Positions 12,964 to 17,176 of a stretch of DNA of 17,176 nucleotides are shown piece by piece. A program made the translations under genes and the position numbers. The notes under the pieces are model-generated. The model saw nothing but the letters and a program-made list of their open reading frames with translations, searched no databases and was not told the origin of the DNA. How positions within the stretch are numbered: the stretch's first letter is position 1; every line of letters starts with the position of its first letter. Source of the stretch: an uncultured Clostridia bacterium (lineage in GTDB: Bacteria > Bacillota > Clostridia > Oscillospirales > Acutalibacteraceae); the NCBI GenBank assembly GCA_944382025.1, contig CALWMQ010000040.1, forward strand, positions 1 to 17,176, in the 5' to 3' direction.

Positions 12964-14799
12964 TTAAGCCGGAACGCCCTGTTCCTTAGCCTGGGCAGTG
13001 TAAAGATCGTAATAGAAGCCTTTTTTCGCCATCAGTTCCTCATGGCTTCCCGCTTCCATAATGCCTTTGTTCCCAATATAGAAAATCCGGTCGCAGTTCT
13101 TGATGGTAGACAGGCGGTGGGCAATAATAAAGGAAGTGCGCCCTTTCAGCAGCGCCTGGATTCCCTCCTGGAGCAGCCGTTCCGTTTTGGTATCTATGGA
13201 GGAGGTGGCTTCGTCCAGAATCAAAATCTTAGGATCGGACAGCAGGGTACGGGCAAAGGCAATCAGCTGTTTCTGCCCCTGGGACAGGCGGCTGCCCCGC
13301 TCGTTAACCGTGGTATAGTACCCCCGTTCCATTTCTCTGATGAACTCATGAGCCCGCACGACCTTGGCCGCCTGTTCCACCTCTTCGTCGGTGGCGTCCA
13401 GCCGTCCATACCGGATATTATCCATGATCGTTCCGCTGAAGATAAAGCTGTCCTGGAGCATGATACCCATCTGGGTACGCAGGGAATGCAGGGTAACCTC
13501 CGCAATATCGTATTGTTCGGCCCATTCCAGAGGATGCTCTTCCCCATCCTCCGGCTTTTCAGCGGTAACCAGAAGCTGCCCCCCCGTCAGGTTATAAAAC
13601 CGGCTGATCAGGTTCACCACCGTGGTTTTACCCGCGCCGGTGGCCCCTACAAGGGCAATACTTTCGCCCGCTTTCACCCGGAAATTCAGGTTCTCCAGAA
13701 TATTGATCCCCGGCTCATAGGCAAAGGTTACATCCTTGAATTCCAGTTCACCGGTAATCGGAGGCAGTTCCTTGGCGCCCGGTACGTCATCTACCACTAC
13801 CGGCTCATCCATGGTCTCGAAAATCCGTTCCAGGTAAGCGATGTTGTTCACAAAGGAATTATAGATATTGGCCAGGTTGGTAATCGGCTGCCAGAAGCGG
13901 CTGACATACTGTCCCATGGCCATAATCACCCCGAATGACACCATGGCTCCGCCCATCCAATATACACCCGCGATGTACATAATGGTGAAAACGATCTGGG
14001 TAATGATTTCGGAACTGAGCCATACCGAGTTGGAGATGTAGACAGCCCCCATCCATGCTTTACGGCAGGCGGAGGACAGCCGTTCCATAATGGAAATGTT
14101 CTCCTCCTGACGGGCAAAGAGCTGGGATACCCGTACCCCATCGATACTTTCCGCCAAATAGGCGTTATAATTGGAGTTTTTGTTGGATTGGTTCTGCCAG
14201 GCCTTGCGCTGCCGCGGCTTGAGCAGCATGATGATGGCGATGAACACCGGCAGTCCAGCCACAATGATTGTCGCCAGCATGGGTTCCATCTGGTACATGA
14301 AAAAGATGATAAACAGCACATTGAGGATTTCCAGTATACTGTTGATGATGCCGTTGGACAGCATATCCGATACCGAATTGACGTAATTGATGACCCGCAC
14401 CAGGATTTTGCCGGCCGGGCGGCTGTCGTAATAGCTGAAAGGCAGCCGCTGGAGATGGGCGAACAGATCCTCCCGGATATCGTAGATGATCTCCTGGCTG
14501 ACATGAGCCATGACCCGGGCCCGGATGGTAGTGAAAGCAATGCTGATCACCACAATCCCAACAAACAGCACGGCCAGGCGCCCCAGTAAAAGCAGGTCTT
14601 TATTCGGGACAGCCTCATCCAGCACCTTCTGCATCAGCACCGGCTGATATAAGGTAGAGACGCTGGCGATCACGCTCAGCAGCAGGGCGAAGACCATCTT
14701 GAACCGGTGACGGCCGATGTATTTCATCGCCCGTTTCAGATGTTTGAAACTAAAAGGGGATTCCAGATTTTCGTCCACATCAAATTTATTTCTGGCCAT
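12964..14799 (-). CDS. ABC exporter subunit with the catalytic glutamate (LmrD/BmrD/TM288-like)
   Basis: A 611-residue half-transporter with a six-helix membrane domain (about residues 30-325) and a C-terminal ATPase domain. Walker A is GATGAGKTT (385-393), Walker B ends in ILDE with the catalytic glutamate at 530, and the switch histidine is 561. Its signature is LSQGQ (505-509) rather than LSGGQ. This is the partner pattern of heterodimeric multidrug-type exporters, where the altered signature faces the degenerate site of the other subunit. About 14 extra residues (EKPEDGEEHPLEWAEQ) sit between Walker A and the Q-loop. Its ATG shares one base with the stop of the upstream subunit (TGATG), so the two are translationally coupled. 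The substrate is unknown; drugs, lipids or peptides are possible. Confidence 0.95.
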   Translation of the reverse strand: MARNKFDVDENLESPFSFKHLKRAMKYIGRHRFKMVFALLLSVIASVSTLYQPVLMQKVLDEAVPNKDLLLLGRLAVLFVGIVVISIAFTTIRARVMAHVSQEIIYDIREDLFAHLQRLPFSYYDSRPAGKILVRVINYVNSVSDMLSNGIINSILEILNVLFIIFFMYQMEPMLATIIVAGLPVFIAIIMLLKPRQRKAWQNQSNKNSNYNAYLAESIDGVRVSQLFARQEENISIMERLSSACRKAWMGAVYISNSVWLSSEIITQIVFTIMYIAGVYWMGGAMVSFGVIMAMGQYVSRFWQPITNLANIYNSFVNNIAYLERIFETMDEPVVVDDVPGAKELPPITGELEFKDVTFAYEPGINILENLNFRVKAGESIALVGATGAGKTTVVNLISRFYNLTGGQLLVTAEKPEDGEEHPLEWAEQYDIAEVTLHSLRTQMGIMLQDSFIFSGTIMDNIRYGRLDATDEEVEQAAKVVRAHEFIREMERGYYTTVNERGSRLSQGQKQLIAFARTLLSDPKILILDEATSSIDTKTERLLQEGIQALLKGRTSFIIAHRLSTIKNCDRIFYIGNKGIMEAGSHEELMAKKGFYYDLYTAQAKEQGVPA

Positions 14800-16571
14800 C
14801 AGCCCTCACCCCCTTTCCCGGCAGCGGCCGGGGCGGCATGCAGATCTACGGGAATATCATTTTGCAGGGCATAGGTTTCCCAGTAATATCCTCTGTTTTT
14901 CAGCAGTTCCTCATGGGTGCCCCGTTCGGCGATACGACCGTCCTGGAGCACCAGGATCTGGTCGGCGTCCTTCACCGAACTGATCCGCTGGGCGATCAGG
15001 ATCTTCGTACAGGGGAACGGCAGATTGCGCAGCTGTTCTTGTATGTACTTCTCGGTTTCCATATCCACCGCGGAGGTAGTGTCATCCAGCACCAGAATAG
15101 CCGGCTTTACCGCCATAGCCCTTGCCAGAGCGATCCGCTGTTTCTGGCCGCCGGACAGCCCCACGCCTCTTTCACCCACGATAGTGTCGTAACCTTCGGG
15201 CATTTTGCTGACAAATTCATCGGCATCGGCCCGCCGGGCAAAATCATGGGCTTCTTCTTCCGTCAGGGACTGGTCCCCAAAGACAATATTCCCCTCCACC
15301 GTGTCGGAGAACAGGAACACATCCTGGGTAGCGGTACCGATATTGTGACGCAGCTGCTGCAGCTTCCACATCCGTACATTGCAACCGTCCACCAGCACCT
15401 CTCCGGCATCCGGGTCATAAAACCGGGACAGCAGATTGATCAGGGTGGTCTTACCGGAACCGGTAGGGCCCATAATGGCCAGTGTCTGGCCCGGCTCCAC
15501 CGTGAAGCTGATATCCTTCAGCACCTGTACCTTGCCGAACGACAGGGCTACATCCTTAAATTCAATTTTCCCTTCCATCTTGGGATGATCCACCGCGTCG
15601 ACCCTGTCGGTAATGAGAGGACGGGAATAATAAACCTCTATCGCCTTGTTAGCCGAGGTGAAAAACCTCTGGATATCGTTGATCAGGTTGCCCAGGTTAC
15701 GCATGGGGTTAGCCAACGCCCAAGCCAGGCTGGTAAAGATGGTCAGCTCGCCGGGGGTGATCTCCCCCCATATGATGAACAGGCCTCCCACAAACACGGT
15801 AATCAGGGTCATCATATTGGCCAACAGCTCGATAAAAGGGAAAAAGGTCAGCCACAGCTTGTTGATTTCCAGGTTGGCATCCCGATAAGACTGGTTTTTC
15901 TCATGGAACCTGGCCCGCTCATAGTCCTCCCGGGCGAAGGCTTTAACCACCCGGTTCCCGGCTATATTTTCCTGGGCGGCCGTATTCATATCGGACAGCC
16001 GTTCCCGCATGTCCACAAATTTAGGCCGTACCTTTTTGGAATACAGCTTGGTAATAAGCATGAGGGCGGGGGTTACCGCCACCAGGGCCAGGGTCAGTTT
16101 CCAGCTAACCGTAAAAAAGAAGATGAGGGTGGACACGAACATAATGATACTGTCCACCACCATATAATCCAAATAGGAGGTAAAATGGCGGCACCAGTCC
16201 AGATCCGCTGACAGGCGGGTCATCAGGTCACCAGTCCGGTTCCTGTCAAAGAAGCGCATCTCCTGATACTGGAGCACGCCGAACAGCCGGTTACGCAGAT
16301 TATAGCACACATTCTGGGACGTTTTTTCCAGGGTAATAATCATCAGATACCGCATTCCCTGCCGGGCCAAATGTACCACCAGCATCACTGCCAGAATCCA
16401 CAGCAGGGGATCAGGGTTTTGGGCAATGATAACATCATCTACCAGCTTGGAGGTCAGGGCGGGATTTACCAGCAGTAGAGCGCTGGTGACCGCGGAGAGT
16501 ACCAAAGCCATGATATGCCGCCAATGATATTTCCGGTCCATATTGCGCCAAAGCCATCGGATCTGGAACAT
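14799..16571 (-). CDS. ABC exporter subunit with degenerate ATP site (LmrC/BmrC/TM287-like)
   Basis: A 590-residue half-transporter: six membrane helices, then an ATPase domain with Walker A GPTGSGKTT (368-376) and canonical signature LSGGQ (472-476). The catalytic glutamate after Walker B is replaced by Asp 497 (ILVLDDTTS) and the switch histidine by Gln 528 (LIAQRIS). These are the substitutions of the degenerate subunit in TM287/288, BmrCD and LmrCD. One ATP site of the pair would therefore hydrolyse poorly. The ATG at 16571 has AGGAGG nine bases upstream and gives the usual MFQIRWLWRN start; a GTG at 16634 with weaker AAAGG would add 21 residues. It is the first gene of a two-gene operon. 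Confidence 0.95.
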   Translation of the reverse strand: MFQIRWLWRNMDRKYHWRHIMALVLSAVTSALLLVNPALTSKLVDDVIIAQNPDPLLWILAVMLVVHLARQGMRYLMIITLEKTSQNVCYNLRNRLFGVLQYQEMRFFDRNRTGDLMTRLSADLDWCRHFTSYLDYMVVDSIIMFVSTLIFFFTVSWKLTLALVAVTPALMLITKLYSKKVRPKFVDMRERLSDMNTAAQENIAGNRVVKAFAREDYERARFHEKNQSYRDANLEINKLWLTFFPFIELLANMMTLITVFVGGLFIIWGEITPGELTIFTSLAWALANPMRNLGNLINDIQRFFTSANKAIEVYYSRPLITDRVDAVDHPKMEGKIEFKDVALSFGKVQVLKDISFTVEPGQTLAIMGPTGSGKTTLINLLSRFYDPDAGEVLVDGCNVRMWKLQQLRHNIGTATQDVFLFSDTVEGNIVFGDQSLTEEEAHDFARRADADEFVSKMPEGYDTIVGERGVGLSGGQKQRIALARAMAVKPAILVLDDTTSAVDMETEKYIQEQLRNLPFPCTKILIAQRISSVKDADQILVLQDGRIAERGTHEELLKNRGYYWETYALQNDIPVDLHAAPAAAGKGGEG

Positions 16572-16645
16572 GTTTTCATCCCTCCTCAATCGGGAGACCT
16601 TTTCAGGCCATTTGATATTGTCATCCAGGGGCACCGCAAACCTTT

Positions 16646-16665
16646 GATGTCATTTTGTAGACATC
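16646..16665. promoter_or_regulatory. Possible operator in the ABC operon leader
   Basis: GATGTC (16646-16651) and GACATC (16660-16665) form a perfect 6-bp inverted repeat with an eight-base centre, about 10 to 30 bases after the predicted start of the ABC transcript. The position fits a repressor site of MarR or TetR type, but no regulator gene is in the window. Confidence 0.3.
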
Positions 16666-16680
16666 GCTTATGGAAATAAC

Positions 16681-16686
16681 ATTATA
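16681..16686 (-). promoter_or_regulatory. -10 element upstream of the ABC operon
   Basis: A perfect TATAAT on the minus strand, about 110 bases upstream of the exporter start. No good -35 is found at 16-18 bases, so the promoter may need an activator or be weak. Confidence 0.5.
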
Positions 16687-16810
16687 CTGAACCAGCCGGA
16701 AAAAGATACCCTTATTTAGCCGAAATTACAGCCTAATTTTAATATTTTTCCGTGACATTGCACAAGATGCATAAAGACCGTGAAAAGTCTGACGATATCA
16801 TGTAAAAAGC

Positions 16811-16819
16811 TGATAAAAT
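16811..16819 (+). promoter_or_regulatory. Extended -10 promoter of the putative RNA
   Basis: TGATAAAAT (16811-16819) is an extended -10 element. The best -35 candidate (CTGACG, 16789-16794) is 19 bases away. A start near 16826 would give an RNA of about 190 bases ending at the terminator. Confidence 0.5.
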
Positions 16820-16825
16820 ATGTTG

Positions 16826-17020
16826 CCTCCAACGCAGCAACGCCGGCTCAAGCGTCCCGTAGAGGGCCGGTCCTCGTATGTCTGCCAATCAAAACCAGCA
16901 GTGAATTGGTGGTACGCACAGGCTCCGGATAGGCCAAATACGGACTTAGTCCCTAAATGGATAAAGAGGGTTGAAACCGCGTCACAATTTCGGACAGCCG
17001 CTGAAGCGGCTGTTCTTTTT
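16826..17020 (+). ncRNA. Probable structured non-coding RNA, class not identified
   Basis: A transcript of about 190 bases is bounded by an extended -10 promoter and a strong terminator. It folds into a rod-like helix: CCGG-T-CCT (16867-16874) pairs with AGG-CT-CCGG (16920-16928), CGTA (16875-16878) with TACG (16913-16916), and CCAAT (16885-16889) with ATTGG (16905-16909). GTCC (16854-16857) pairs with GGAC (16942-16945), and GGT-TGAA-ACC gives a small tetraloop hairpin near 16969-16978. Size and bulged-rod shape fit 6S RNA; a raiA-type RNA is another option. No known consensus was matched with certainty. The overlapping 73-codon frame lacks a ribosome site and is probably spurious. Confidence 0.55.
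16994..17020 (+). terminator. Rho-independent terminator of the putative RNA
   Basis: ACAGCCGC-TGAA-GCGGCTGT is a perfect 8-bp stem with a four-base loop, followed directly by TCTTTTT on the plus strand. Confidence 0.9.
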
Positions 17021-17151
17021 CACCTGTCTTGCTGCCCGTAAACGGATCTATATACTATTTACTCCTTTGTGTCATCTATTGGCACTTTAAGTTTGCACGT
17101 TGATTTACTCTTTTACATCAGGTGGCTGTTCTTATGCTAAAGCGTTTTTAC

Positions 17152-17174
17152 CCCCGGTACAACCGGGGTTCTTT
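17152..17174 (+). terminator. Hairpin at the window edge, possible plus-strand terminator
   Basis: CCCCGGT (17152-17158), loop ACA, ACCGGGG (17162-17168), then TTCTTT. The 130 bases between this and the previous terminator hold no recognised gene. The hairpin may end a short transcript or be the start of a structure continuing past the window. Confidence 0.5.
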
Positions 17175-17176
17175 CC

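Larger units (their letters stand above)
16572..17176. other. Region beyond the ABC operon, without a supported protein gene
   Basis: These 605 bases hold the ABC operon promoter region on the minus strand, the probable structured RNA with its promoter and terminator on the plus strand (16811-17020), and an AT-richer tail ending in another plus-strand hairpin (17152-17174). The 73-codon plus-strand frame at 16820-17041 runs through the terminator and lacks a ribosome site. Confidence 0.7.

Noticed and set aside
16905..16925. T-box-like GGTGGTACGC segment before a terminator
   Set aside because: The match is incomplete, no specifier stem is visible, and no aminoacyl-tRNA synthetase or amino acid gene lies downstream before the terminator.
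16820..17041. 73-codon plus-strand ORF
   Set aside because: It lacks a ribosome site and reads through a perfect terminator; the region fits a structured RNA better.
17078..17099. Sigma-54-like TTGGCAC...TTGCA promoter
   Set aside because: The spacing between the GG and GC elements is two bases longer than sigma-54 tolerates.

Overview
The window looks like one end of a contig from a Gram-positive, Clostridia-type bacterium, probably of the Oscillospirales/Ruminococcaceae kind. This is inferred from gene content (a PDZ/radical-SAM DUF512 protein next to der, yceD-rpmF, a YfhO-type membrane protein), consensus sigma-A promoters, strong AGGAGG ribosome sites with many GTG starts, and a Bacillus-type LexA box. 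The first 30 bases are not genomic: they match the 3' part of an Illumina TruSeq adapter, and the der gene is cut exactly there. No mobile element, CRISPR array, tRNA or rRNA was seen.

Every convincing protein gene lies on the minus strand, so genes are described from high to low coordinate. At 16.8-17.0 kb the only plus-strand unit is a probable structured non-coding RNA with its own promoter and terminator. Divergent from it is a two-gene operon (12964-16571) for a heterodimeric ABC exporter of the TM287/288-BmrCD-LmrCD type; one subunit carries the degenerate catalytic residues and the partner the altered LSQGQ signature. After a strong hairpin and a hairpin-rich non-coding stretch comes a YfhO family membrane protein (9474-12470), ending in a clear intrinsic terminator.

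The most interesting region is 6307-9030. A near-consensus promoter (TTGACA-17-TATACT) has one perfect LexA box in its spacer and a second, one-mismatch box over its -35. It reads into two possible small ORFs, then a radical SAM/helix-hairpin-helix protein (TIGR03916-like), and then a DUF4130/TIGR03915-like protein whose start overlaps it. This arrangement is that of a DNA-damage-induced operon for a poorly characterised putative DNA repair pair.

Further down are a GNAT acetyltransferase, pgi (glucose-6-phosphate isomerase) with its own promoter, a small P-loop ATPase of unknown role, a PHP-domain phosphoesterase, the yceD-rpmF operon behind a perfect consensus promoter, and finally the DUF512 radical SAM protein followed by der. 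These are mostly housekeeping functions: ribosome biogenesis (der, yceD, rpmF), central carbon metabolism (pgi), envelope functions (yfhO, ABC exporter) and DNA repair (the SOS operon).
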